Positions 13,688 through 24,287 of a stretch of DNA of 64,000 bases are shown here, one piece after another. The translations under genes and the position numbers were made by a program. Below the pieces are notes generated by a model, which saw nothing but the letters and a program-made list of their open reading frames with translations, did not search any database and had not been told where the DNA came from. This stretch comes from Eunapius fragilis. Lineage: Eukaryota > Porifera > Demospongiae > Spongillida > Spongillidae. Location: contig OY811982.1 in assembly GCA_963681505.1 (NCBI GenBank), positions 6,066,683-6,130,682 on the forward strand. Direction: 5' to 3'. The stretch's first letter is position 1, and each line of letters begins with the position of its first letter.

Positions 13688-13988
13688 ATGAAGGAGTACG
13701 CTTCGCTGTACTGGAAGGTCGTCTTGTACTTGGCACTGTCCACGATCTGTGTGACTGCGAACAAGCTCAATGTCAAGTCTGATAAGTCCATAAAAAGCAT
13801 GTATGATTTCAAAAAACAAATGAAACAGGTCGATGATGAGAAATGCTGCCAAACTGGTTAGTTATAATTAGGTCAATCACATTTATTGTTGCATTCATGG
13901 TTTTCTTTTCTCTATACAGCTTATCAGCGATGCATCGGATACACAGGTATAGCGGCAATTGCAATTATGCTGTCTGCACGTGTGTGTG

Positions 13989-14056
<68 letters not shown>

Positions 14057-15125
14057 CGCGCGCGTGCTCGTGCGTGTGTTTGGGCTGCGCGCGCGCGCGC
14101 GTTAATGTGAATGTGAATATTTGTGTGCGTGCACACATAATCACATGAATGGATACTTGTTCTCTCACCCCTCATCCACCCTTGTTGGCGTCTATAGGTT
14201 CCAAGCCTCTTCCTACTTTCCCTCCCACTAAACCTCCTACCAAGCCTCCTACCCAGCCTCCTACCCTGCCTCCTACCCTGCCTCCTACCCTGCCTCCTAC
14301 CCTGCCTCCTACCCTGCCTCCTACTCTGCCTCCTACCCTGCCTCCTACCCTGCCTCCTACACTGCCTCCTACCACCCAGCCGCCTAAGCCTCCGTCTGCT
14401 AATCTTCCTGCTGACGTAGTTTTGGCCGATAACAATCAGATTGGTGTAGTACCTGGATCGACCGGAAACTACAAACTTTCCTTTGAAATTCAACCCAGTG
14501 GAACAGTTGATGACTTTGGCAGCATTCTGCATTTTACCACAGGCGATGACTGCTGTGATCCAGGAACTCGTTCCCCTGGATTTTGGTTTTTTCCGAGTAG
14601 TACTACTATAGGCTGCTCGATAGGCGATTCTAATGACGGCAACTGGTATGTTAATACTGACGTAGACATACCTCTTAATGTTCGCACTAAGGTTACACTC
14701 GAGTGCAACGGACCTAATGTGAAGCTGACTGTGGGAGATAAAGTCTATTCTGCTACACAACCTACCTATCGCTACTCTGGCGATCTCACGGTCTATGCTG
14801 GTGATCCTTTCTGGCCGGTGGCAAATGCTCAGTTATTTAATCTAGAATACTTGATTCTTCCTGCAGGAGTTAAATCTGGCAAAGGTTTGTTCATATATAA
14901 TTAATATTCACGCGCATAGACCTGTGAGGACAATCGGGATGTATAAGGCCAGGCCTTTTGATTATCGCATGGGCTGATGGCTGTAAAAATTTCAGGCTAA
15001 TACGTAATTATAAGTAATGCTCTAAACAGTCTAAACATTTGGCTGCATTTCCCTTCACTATTTCAGCTAAAGCTGCTGGCATATCCGCTAATAACAAGAT
15101 GATGAGAAGAAAGAAAACTGAATGA
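13688..15125 (+). CDS. Secreted Pro-rich protein with ConA/LamG-like domain, paralog 3 (4 exons)
   Basis: Exons 13688-13856, 13920-13946, 14198-14884 and 15067-15125, all GT-AG and phase 1, give about 313 residues. Exon 1: MKEYASLYWKVVLYLALS signal peptide, then a charged stretch and CCQTG. Exon 2: AYQRCIGYT. Exon 3: a Pro-rich stalk of PPT(K/L/Q) repeats (about residues 70-135), then a globular domain with GNYKLSFEIQPSGTV, GSILHFTTGDDCC, FWFFPSSTT, IGDSNDGNW, VECNGP-like and VYAGDPFWP motifs. Exon 4: AAGISANNKMMRRKKTE, a basic tail. Intron 2 holds a GT/CG tract at about 13979-14100. The stalk-plus-domain plan suggests an extracellular protein; the ligand is unknown. The start was chosen at the first Met directly before the hydrophobic core, matching paralogs 2 and 4. 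Confidence 0.75.
13979..14100. repeat. (GT)n/(CG)n tract in intron 2 of paralog 3
   Basis: Alternating purine-pyrimidine tract with pure GT blocks and two CG runs (about 14048-14064 and 14088-14101). It is a candidate left-handed DNA former, and intronic by the exon model. Confidence 0.9.
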
Positions 15126-17980
15126 ACAATGTTTGCATGAATGCACCAATACATTTTTAGTGAACCCTATAATCTTAGATAGCCATAGTACTGTGTACTG
15201 TGTATAGGACTGGTGCGCATTTATGCTGAGTCATCATGCATGATCGTAAAATAATGCTGCTTAGTACTCTACTGAATGCGATCCCGAAGCTCGCGCCCTG
15301 TTCATGCACAGGTCCGTGGCCGCCGATCCCGCGTTGAACCGTTTACACATGCATAACCACCGGACCTTTCTCTCTGCCTCAGTTCCTGACCATTACCGTA
15401 CCATGGGTGAATGTACGCAACAAAATAAGTTGCATGATAAACTAACGGTTCCGTACCGGTGCACCGTTCACGCGTGTACTGAAAAAAAAAAGGACTGACA
15501 CTATATTCATAATGTGCGAGAATCGATTGCACCATTGAAGCTGGCGCTTAAAAACGGTGCCTATATATATATATACCCGTATACCCAGCTAGTTGAGCGT
15601 TTTGTCATTTCAAATAATAGGACCATGCAGGACACTTGTAGTCCTGCATGGATCGCCTGATTCAACAACCTGAAATATCCATAGCGTTGGAATCACTAAT
15701 ATCTGTCGATTTTGACTCCATTTATGTAAACGTTTCTGATATAAATAGTGCATAAAAGTATAGAACCCCTCCGTCCCCATCGGAAATCATTGACTGCACA
15801 CATGCAGCTTCCATGTAACCGTGCATGTAATCGCTTCGGCGTACCTTTTATGAAAATCGGGATCGTGTCGCGTGGAATACCGTTTTACTATAATTATTTA
15901 TTTCAAAAGGTCCGGAAGCTTAATTAAACAGTGGTTGAACGAAGTTTACACACGACTGAACCCACGTCTCTCCTCCATCCCATTATGGTTTTCATTCAGT
16001 TTAGGCTTAAACCTTAGACACGAATTGAAAATTGTGTGCGCTTTTGGAACGTACAGCATATCTTCACAACGGGCGAATAACGCTTTAATGACGATGTCCT
16101 TGGGAATAATAAAGAAATTTTCGTCCAATCAACTAAACTAGCAACAGGTTAAACAACTTCATCGTTTGTATATACACTGGCACATGCAATGAGTGGTGCT
16201 CTGCAAGGGGCAGACATTTGAACATTTCTGAAATTTGATTGCTGAAAATTGTTAAAAGATATCCTTCCCCGCGACATGTTTACGTGTTCATACTTCAAAG
16301 CCATATTCAGGTAAGGACGGCTATGGTGAGCTTGAACTTAGAGGCTGTAAAACTATGTTATCTGCCACGCAACCTGTATAGAGATTCTAAGGTCCGCGCG
16401 TTACATTATCACATACTCGAAAATGCACGCACCTGCTGCATGCAGATCTGCGACATCATGCTTTACGAGAGGGAAATGATTTGAACAGTTTGCACAAGGT
16501 CGTGCGATACAAGCAAATTGCTTACGCGTAACTGGTTGTGTGCATTTAAGCAGTGGTGAAAGGAACAGGTTATAATGTTTGTGTGGCTGTGTATGTGTGT
16601 GTCTGATTTAATTTGTGGCAAATGGGAGGTGTACGTGACCGGTTCAAGGGTGGACGCAGGGCGGGGGGGGGGGGGGGGGGGGGGGGGGTCCGGAGACCTG
16701 AAATAGGAATATAATTAACGTATGTGATTATAATTACGGTATGCCATGGCGACAAATTCGACAAAAAGCGAACGGGAAACCATTGTTACCAGCGCTAAAA
16801 CTAGTGCCACCAAATGCGGTCTCCAAGAGCTCCCGCGCCCTCCCGCCCCTTCCCCCTCATTATTATTCATGTTGGACACCCTCCTTCCAGAAATCAATCC
16901 TGTATCCGCCCCTGCCGGTTCATGGATGGATTATATTTTGAAGCTGAGCTGATCTTCTAAATACAATGCAGTGAAGGCAAACGATTATAAGCCTTCCATA
17001 TACGCATATATGCAACCCAATTATAGTCTTGTATTACAAACGATGAAACAATGGCAAATATTTGGGCATCAGAGCTGCAATATTGCTGTCGACTCCAAAA
17101 TTACTTGGAGAAAGTATATATGTGGCTGAAGCGTATGGTCCAATTCAATATGCCAGCATGCGTCAGCTTCACTCATTTCCAAACATTGCCAAGTTGTGAC
17201 ATACCAATATTGGTTGCCTGTACTTGCATGCATGTATCTTTTAAGATATCGAACAGATATTTACTGGCAATTGAATTTGAGCACGCGAACTTGAGGAGCA
17301 CAACTCGTCATGGAGTGAGGCATCAAAATTGAGGGTATAGCGGTCAATAAAATTCTCGCCTGTTACAACTCAGACGATATCCCGCAAGATGGTGTCTTGC
17401 ATGCATTGGCATAAAAACTTTATCATGCGGACAATGGTAATTGGTAGGTTGGTAGAACACCACGAGATGTAAGTTGTACCTGTCCTAGGACCATCTATGG
17501 TTATGTCAGTGGTTCAGAATATAAATGTTTCTGAATGACCATATTCCTGGATCTGTTGGGGTTTAATCCCCCAAATTGGTTTCTTTCACAGAAGTTATAT
17601 AAATGAATGTATATTGCGAATTGAATCGACATGTAGCAACCTATAGGATTGCATCGAAGAAAAGCCTCAAATGTGCATGTGTGTGTGTGTGTGTGTGTAT
17701 GTGTGTGTATGTGTGCGTGTGCATGCGTGTGAGCGTGTGTGCGTTTGTGTGTGTACGTGCGTTTGTGGTGTGTGTTTCTATGTATATGCGTGCATGTGTG
17801 CGTGTGTGCTATGTGTGTGCATGGGCGCGTGTGTGGGTGCATGGGCGCGTGTGTGTGTGCATGGGCGCGTGCGTGTGTGTGCATGGGTGCGTGCGTGTTT
17901 GTTATGTGTGTGTATGTGTGCGCGCGCGTGTGGTACATGTACAATGCATGAAGTCACTAAAAACGTAGATTAACTGTCGT
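15126..17980. other. Intergenic spacer with simple repeats
   Basis: No gene recognised. It holds a short hairpin (15623-15651), a poly-G run (16663-16688) and a degenerate TG-rich tract (about 17669-17936). Open frames are below 150 codons, most of them caused by the TG tract. Confidence 0.55.
15623..15651. repeat. Perfect 11-bp hairpin
   Basis: CCATGCAGGAC, a 7-base loop, then GTCCTGCATGG. A perfect 11-bp stem in otherwise plain sequence. No U run or partner gene explains it. Confidence 0.8.
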
Positions 17981-17984
17981 GAAT

Positions 17985-18270
17985 CGGATCACTTGACTCT
18001 GTCGCTATGGAACGATAACACGAGGGGGACGTGCGAAATGTACTATTCTTTAATGGGGGCATTTGTGTCAATTGACTTAATTGACGCAGGTGTTCTATAT
18101 GAGCTAACGAAGACCCCACAATCTGTTTTACTGTATGAAGTGTTGAAAATAGGTAGTAGCGTTTACGGCTCGGAGATTTAGCGAGTTTAAAGTTAATCAT
18201 TTTTATAACTATACATGTATTATATGCGAAGGGCCATCTTCTCGTGAACTGTCCCATATATATACCGTGT
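17985..18270 (-). repeat. Dispersed repeat, copy 1
   Basis: Read on the minus strand it begins ATATATGGGACAGTTCACG and continues through TTATAAAAATGATT, a TCTCCGAGCCGTAAACGCTA-like stretch and TTTTCAACACTTCATAC. The same order of words occurs on the plus strand at 50805-51100. The copies have diverged, so this is an old family of unknown type. Confidence 0.65.
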
Positions 18271-18440
18271 TTGTATTCACCTTGAACTTGAAGCAGCAAT
18301 CCTATGTATATGCAACTACTATTTTATTTACTTGTATAAAGGATTGAGGTGCTTAATTACCATTTGGTTTTCGTTTTGTTATGTGCAATAAAAATGGCAA
18401 GAATCGGGCCGGGGTGAGGGTGGGGACTACACCAAATCGA

Positions 18441-18520
18441 GTGGGCGTGGCGCACATGCTTGGTAGAGTTCCTATGTCTACTGGATTCGATTCCTGACCA
18501 AGCCAATTTTTACCACAGCG
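18441..18520 (+). repeat. tRNA-like promoter sequence, possible SINE head
   Basis: An A-box-like GTGGCGCACATGCTTGG (about 18446-18463) is followed about 20 nt later by a B-box-like GGATTCGATTCCTG (18483-18496). The spacing and words fit an internal RNA polymerase III promoter. No complete cloverleaf is obvious, so a tRNA-derived SINE or a tRNA relic is more likely than a working tRNA. Confidence 0.4.
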
Positions 18521-19285
18521 GTGTGAAGGCCATACCTGATTTGTTCTTCCTATCCGAGGCCTGCCCTCACGCCGAAAAATGGGTGGCCTTCATTGACACT
18601 TTTCTGTCCGATTTTATATGGCTTAAGACTTTGGTGTTCTGCATGTGCATGTGGGAGCAGGCAATTTAATAGTACGAGGACCTCATGCAACTAGTACCCA
18701 CCAAAGATGAGATAAACTACCTCCTCACCCCTACACAGAGGTGCCGTAAGTCTGCTCACAGCAAACAAAACGCGTCGATTCAATTCTTGATTTTCAATTG
18801 ATTTGTCACTTACATTCTGGTACTAAATGATAATATCAATTTGGATCGCGAGTATCCATGTAGCTTAGAATTACTTACTCCTGTCTGCTCGATTATTTAT
18901 CATTTTTAGAAAGAAAGAGTAGCCCAGCAATATATAATGACAAAAGGAAACAATGAAATAGATAAACAAACATGAAGCAAGTTTGATAACAACCGCATGC
19001 TACATGCTTCTCTACATGTTACCTAGAAGGACTCGAGCATGTAGTTATCTGCGTCGTAATACACTAGAATGTGGTAGTACCACAAAGAGACACGTTCATT
19101 TCACAGTAATTATAATTAAGCAAGTGAATCTCATGTCTGTATGCATGCAAACCCTGCATGCACATTTTCGAGAAATCCGCAATTAAAATCTGTATGAATA
19201 ACGTTAGAGGTTAATTGCGCACATAAATAGAATGCTCCGGCCACGACGATGCATGTGTAGTTGCGTAGTCAGACTGCATGGTCTC
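18521..19285. other. Intergenic, no gene seen
   Basis: The first ~150 bases may be the body of the SINE-like unit. The rest is AT-rich and has no supported gene. The right end is the upstream region of paralog 4. Confidence 0.45.
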
Positions 19286-20981
19286 ATGGAAATGAAGTAC
19301 GCCTCGCTATACTGGTCAGTCGCCTTGTACTTCGTACTGTCCACGATCTGTGTGAGCGCAAACGGGCTCTATGCTGAGACTAGCGATGAGGAGGTTGCCG
19401 AGAAAAGTTTCTTTGACATCGAAGAGCAAGCGAAGCTTGTCGATGACGGGATATGCCAAACCGGTTAGTATAGGCTTGCTATGTCAGAGTCGCACGTAAC
19501 TGTCCTTCATTTTTCCATACAGCTTATCTTCGATGCATGGCGTACATAGGTACAGTGGAAATTTGCACAACAAAAAATAAATAAATAAAACACGTCAAAT
19601 CAATTATGACGGATCGAAAATCACTTCAGTAATACCAAGTGCGCTTGATTTAACTCTCGTGTGAATCGCAAATTGATTTAACGCGTTTTATTCCTTGTAT
19701 ATCTATCTGAAAGATGCATAGAGTGTACATGTGCATGTGTATACGTGTGAGCTATTTAGTGTTGCGCGCGTGTGTGTATGTTGGTGCATGCGCGTGAGTG
19801 CATATATATGTGTGCATATGCGTGCATGTGTATGTGTGCATGTGTATGTGTGTGAGCTATATAATGTGCGATTGTGCGCGCGCGTGCGTGTGTTCGTGGA
19901 TCATTAAGCAATGTTGTGTTGCATATGCGTGTGTGCATGTGTTTTGATGTGCTAGAATATGTTTATACCCACCGCCTTTTTATTGTCGACGATGTAACAA
20001 TAAGACTGCGAGCCAACTGTCAATCCACCTACCGTGCTCCCTACCGAGCCCCCTACTGAACCACCTACCGAGCTCCCTACTGAGCCCCCTACCGAGCCCC
20101 CTACTGAGCCCCCTACCGAGCCCCCTACTGAACCCCCAACCGAACCTCCTACTGAGCCCCCTACTGAGCCCCCTACCGAGCCCCCTACCGAGCCTCCTAC
20201 TGAACCCCCCACCGAACCTCCTACTGAACCCCCCACCGAACCTCCTACTGAACCCCCCACCGAGCCTCCTACTGAGCCCCCTACCGAGCCTCCTTCTGAG
20301 CCACCTACCCAGATTCCTCTTCTTCCTGCTAACCCAGTTTTGTCCGAGAACAATCAGATTGGTGTAGTGCCTGGATCGATGAATACCGGAAACTACAAAC
20401 TTTCCTTTGAAATTCAACCCAGTGGAACAGTTGATGATTGGGGCAGCATACTGCATTTTACCACCGGCGATGACTGCTGTGCCCTAGGAACTCGTTCCCC
20501 TGGTATTTGGTTTTTTCCGGATGATACTAATATTGGCTTCTCAATTGGCGATTCTACTGACGGCAACTGGTTTGTTAACACTAATGAAGCTATTCCTCTT
20601 GGTGTCCGCACCAAGGTTTCAATTGAGTGTAACGGAAAGGATGTAACGATAACTGTGGGAGAAAATGTCTATCCTGCAACGCAACCTACTTATCGCTACT
20701 CTGGCGGCAATCTCACGGTCTATGCTGGTGATCCTTGGTGGCCGGTGGCGAATGCTGAGATATTTAATTTAGAATACTTGATTCTTCCTGCAAGCAAAGG
20801 TTTGTCCATTTACTCACGCGCACACATTTGTGACAGCAATTGAATTTAATATTTAAAGGCTTTGCATGATTATTTACTTAATGTCTTACGCATTTCGTTC
20901 CATTTTCCTTCATTTTATAACACCGGCATATCAGCTGTTAACAAGATGGACTACTTGACCAGGAGGCTACGGAAAAACTGA
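19286..20981 (+). CDS. Secreted Pro-rich protein with ConA/LamG-like domain, paralog 4 (4 exons)
   Basis: Exons 19286-19463, 19523-19549, 20005-20799 and 20935-20981, phase 1 throughout, about 348 residues. Exon 1: MEMKYASLYWSVALYFVLS signal peptide, an acidic stretch and DDGICQTG. Exon 2: AYLRCMAYI. Exon 3: DCEPTVNPP, then a long stalk of about 20 PPTE repeats encoded by a 12-bp minisatellite (about 20031-20312), then the globular domain (GNYKLSFEIQPSGTV, GSILHFTTGDDCC, IWFFPDDTN, IGDSTDGNW, VYAGDPWWP). Exon 4: tail ending RRLRKN. Compared with paralog 3 the stalk is acidic (PPTE instead of PPTL) and longer, so stalk length and charge differ between otherwise similar proteins. The intron between exons 2 and 3 holds TG-rich sequence (about 19735-19895). 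Confidence 0.75.
20031..20312 (+). repeat. 12-bp coding minisatellite (PPTE repeats)
   Basis: Tandem 12-mers of the type CCTACCGAGCCC with C/T variation at third positions encode PTEP repeats without breaking the frame. Most changes are synonymous. Confidence 0.9.
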
Positions 20982-22660
20982 ATAAACTACGTTTGCATGA
21001 ATGCACTAATACATGTGTAGTGAACCCTAATCTTAGATAGCCGTAGAATACTGCATGTGTACTGTGTATAGGTGCATGTGCATTTATGCTGAGCGCATGA
21101 TGAAATTATGCAGCATCGTTAAGACATATCACGGGTAACGTTGATACTTTGGGGATGCAATGAAATGAGGATGGGTACTATTCAGTCTGAAGAGGTAACA
21201 GGTTAGTCTTTGACCGCGGTGGTTATCCTGCAAATTAAGCTTTGCCTTAAGAGCAATCTTAGAAGCAAGCCGGCATTCTTCTAAGAGCTATTCTTCTGTT
21301 GGTGCATTAATGACAATCAGAATTTAAAGCATTACATACTGGACATGAAATGTGTCCACTTTCACCACTAAAGTACTGGATGAATTCAAAGGCACTATGA
21401 AACTCTGACTCAAATATGCATTAAATTATACCCAAGTCCTATTAAGATGTTAAGATGTTTCATACCCTTCACTAATGTTAATAAATGTGTAATGGACTGA
21501 GATAATGCGTTTAAGTTTGCGTCACCGTTTGGTACCAGCTATGAAACCAACTTCACTGTTCAGTTTATTTCCTGCAAGTAAATATTTGCTTGGTTATATT
21601 AATGTATAGATCTAAACCATTCATTATTAACAAGTCGTTTGTAATGCTCATCTATATCATTTTTGAACATTAAAAGATGGTTCCTCAGATCATTAGCAGT
21701 TCTCATTCAAAATAACAAATCAAATAGAATACATTTATCAATGTTAATGCATAGCTAGGATACACTAACATGAATATATTGTCTTGAAAAATACGCTGTG
21801 TGGGCACCATCATATTTTGATGATGCAGCTGTTTTTAATGACATGAGGGTCCATACTGTAAAATATTTTCCATAACTAACGCGTGCCTTGACGGATTCGG
21901 GGTGTATTAAATAGAAATATCACAAAACTCTTTGGTACATAAGCAAAATAGATTGTCTATGCATTGAAAATAAGTTTAATTCCCATGGCTCTAACACACA
22001 AATACCAGGTAGCAATGTTATGTATAAGCAATCCAACAGTAACAAACCGTGCCCATAAATGGATCCCTGGGCACCATCCAAAGCGCATGAAATTGTATCC
22101 TGGAATAGACTAAGACCTAATAAACATGGGAAACTCTTCCTCAAGTTAGTGCCTTAATAAACTAGGGAATGACTAATCGCGCTAGATTACTACAGAAATT
22201 AGCGAGGCACACAAAATAAAGCCAACAGTATACCATTAGTGTATGATGCAACCCCTTTTCTTCTGTAATCTAGCAATAAAGTCCTAAATACCTTGCAAAC
22301 AACTTAACAAAGCACGCGTCTTCTTAAGTACTCTTAGAGAAATCGAAAATACGGTCACAATTGATCACCAGCTTCCACCCACGCAAACGCAATTTATTGA
22401 GGTACCTCGGCAATTCAATGTGTGCACTGATTAATGGGAGGTGGGTGCCTTAATTATTCGCGCGAATCGAGCGGGACACTACACTAGGAATTCTACGTAC
22501 CGAATTTGAAGCGATTTGAACGCTTCTACCTTATGGTGTTGCCATTTAGAACCCTATGGGGTATCGGACCTTGTACGTCGGACGCCGCATCAATAAGGCA
22601 CCAAAATGTATTTTGGATATCTCCAGAGGCGTCCCTGTCCTCTTAGTCCTTACGCAGCAT
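20982..22660. other. Intergenic, no gene seen
   Basis: AT-rich spacer. Frames are at most about 75 codons. The words near 21000-21070 (TGCACTAATACATG, AGTGAACCCTAATCTTAGATAGCC-like) match the 3' flank of paralog 3 (about 15130-15190), so the duplication that made paralogs 3 and 4 included the 3' flank. Confidence 0.55.
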
Positions 22661-23035
22661 TAAATCCCCTGGACTACCATGCTGCTACATGTAAGAATGA
22701 AGATGTGGTCACATGACTCCGAGATGCCTTTGTTGATTTCTGTCACCAGGCACATCTTGGCGTCTAGTTTGAGCTGATAGGACTCGATCCCGCCCGACTG
22801 TATGATGTTTTGACTCGTGATTGGATTGCTGGTAGATTTGCTGCTTTTGATTTCACTGTGTCATTCCCCTCTCTGTTGCTTTACTGAATTAAGCATGAAC
22901 CACGTCAGGCTTCACAGCTCTATCAGCAGAAACCAGCAAGCACAAGGCTAATGATCCAGCTAGGGTGGGTGTATGTCTCTCTGGCAGTCGAGTCCTATCG
23001 GAATTTGGAGGAGGCTAGGGATACGTTTTCCCGGG
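22660..23035 (+). mobile_element. LINE relic of the 4-12 kb family
   Basis: Degenerate but recognisable: a HAATC-like block, RLRDAF-like, DWIAGRFAAFDFTVS-like endonuclease block, then ETSKHKANDP and LGWVYVSLAVESYRN, with several stops. It is cut off at its 3' side by the next repeat. Confidence 0.6.
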
Positions 23036-23159
23036 AGCGCGTCTTTTTTACTGCAAAGACACACAAAGTCACAAAAGACAAACCAGAAGGCACAAATACA
23101 CGTGAGGATGCTACAAAGAAACACAAAGACAATGAAAATGCTCGCTACTACCTGATGTA
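23036..23159 (+). repeat. KTHK-type repeat unit, fragment
   Basis: Encodes TAKTHKVTKDKPEGTNTRED and KKHKDNENARYY, matching the unit at 47905-48390 (minus). It ends where the 23160 inverted arm begins. Confidence 0.65.
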
Positions 23160-23385
23160 ATCAGTGCTACCATCTCATCAACACCTATTGGCAGTAGCGT
23201 GTGCATGGCCTAATCCAACTGGATCTTTAGTTGTGTGTGTGACCCATGCATGCACCAAATGTGTGAACCCCTCCTTTTGGTGTGTGACATGTAAGTATAT
23301 ATTTTATGTGCATTGCTGAAGAGATCAGGATATTATCAGTTGTCATTGCTATTGAGATCGGGATCTACGCTCCACTACATGTGTC
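23160..23385 (+). repeat. Inverted repeat arm, left
   Basis: About 225 bp that recur in reverse at 26029-26254 with few changes. Shared words include CATCTCATCAACACCTATTG and CTGATAATATCCTGATCTC (reverse sense). Confidence 0.85.
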
Positions 23386-23742
23386 TTTGTGTGTCTTTGC
23401 ACGCGCCCGTTAATGAGTGTAAAACTTGAACGGAAAATAGAATGATATTGAAGACTTACCTCTTCTTCACTCCATGTAAGCCCATTGATCCATAATGAAC
23501 CCATTCCCAACATCTACAACATTCAACGCTTTCTTCTAGGTATGCCTCGTGGACTTCAGACATGATATCTTTAAGTTGTTAATAAATCATGATTGATATC
23601 CGATCGGACAACTATTTTAAAACGATGTGAGGTCTAGAATGGTATTGATCTTTGTGGATGCCAATTGAATACAGACGTGTAGCTGAATGTCTTTGTGCAA
23701 ATTTTATCGAAAATTGTTATATGTCAGGTAGTAGCGAGCATG
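23386..23742 (-). repeat. KTHK-type repeat unit, second part, inverted
   Basis: On the minus strand it matches the 3' half of the 47.9-kb unit (words TTTTAAAAC, ATCATGATTTATTAACAA and AACGTTGAATGTTGTAGATG-like). It ends at the CACTG element, which is inserted in it. Confidence 0.65.
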
Positions 23743-23906
23743 CACTGTAAAAACCATGGTGGGTATAGCCAACTAAAACCTTAGCCCACCTGTCCCACCA
23801 ACGATCCAGGGTGGGCAAGTCACACCACGGACATGGTGGGACTGATTTCTTCTCGTATAATTGGAGGAAAATTTCACCCTACGGAGGGGTGATTAAAAAG
23901 AAAAAT

Positions 23907-23975
23907 GCCACAACCTGGGATCGAACCCGGTGTCTACCATCTGATAGATGGTGACTTCACGCGTCAGCCAACATG
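23907..23975 (-). repeat. tRNA-like segment (SINE or tRNA relic) inside the CACTG element
   Basis: On the minus strand: an A-box-like TGGCTGACGCG, a perfect 6-bp hairpin CCATCT-ATC-AGATGG at the anticodon-arm position, and a strong B-box GGGTTCGATCCC. The acceptor stem is not clear. It is tRNA-derived in appearance; a functional tRNA is not claimed. Confidence 0.5.
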
Positions 23976-24287
23976 ATATACATGTCTAAAGTGTGCCGTT
24001 AAATTATTAATTATATGGACAAACGTGTTCTGTTTTATGGCGGTGACGCAGATGGGTTAGTAGTCACTCTGTGTGCCCTACACTGCACAAAGCTATGGTA
24101 CAGGATATGCATATGGACATATATCAGGGTCGTAGAAAACAGGGAATAAACCCGTGTGGCTAATCATGTACTAAAGGGTGTGGCCATGATCGTTGGGGTG
24201 GCGTGAGAGGGGATAAGCCCTCCCGTCCCAGCTAGGGGGCTGTAAGCTCCCCATCAGGGTCCTCTACAACTATATTTTTTTGAAGTC

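Noticed and set aside
13924..14760. A 278-codon minus-strand frame over paralog 3
   Set aside because: It is the antisense shadow of the Pro-rich exon and the GT tract. The plus-strand exons have conserved splicing and paralogs.
19952..20456. Gly/Val-Gly-Gly-Ser and Arg-rich minus-strand frames
   Set aside because: Antisense shadows of the PPTE minisatellite in paralog 4.
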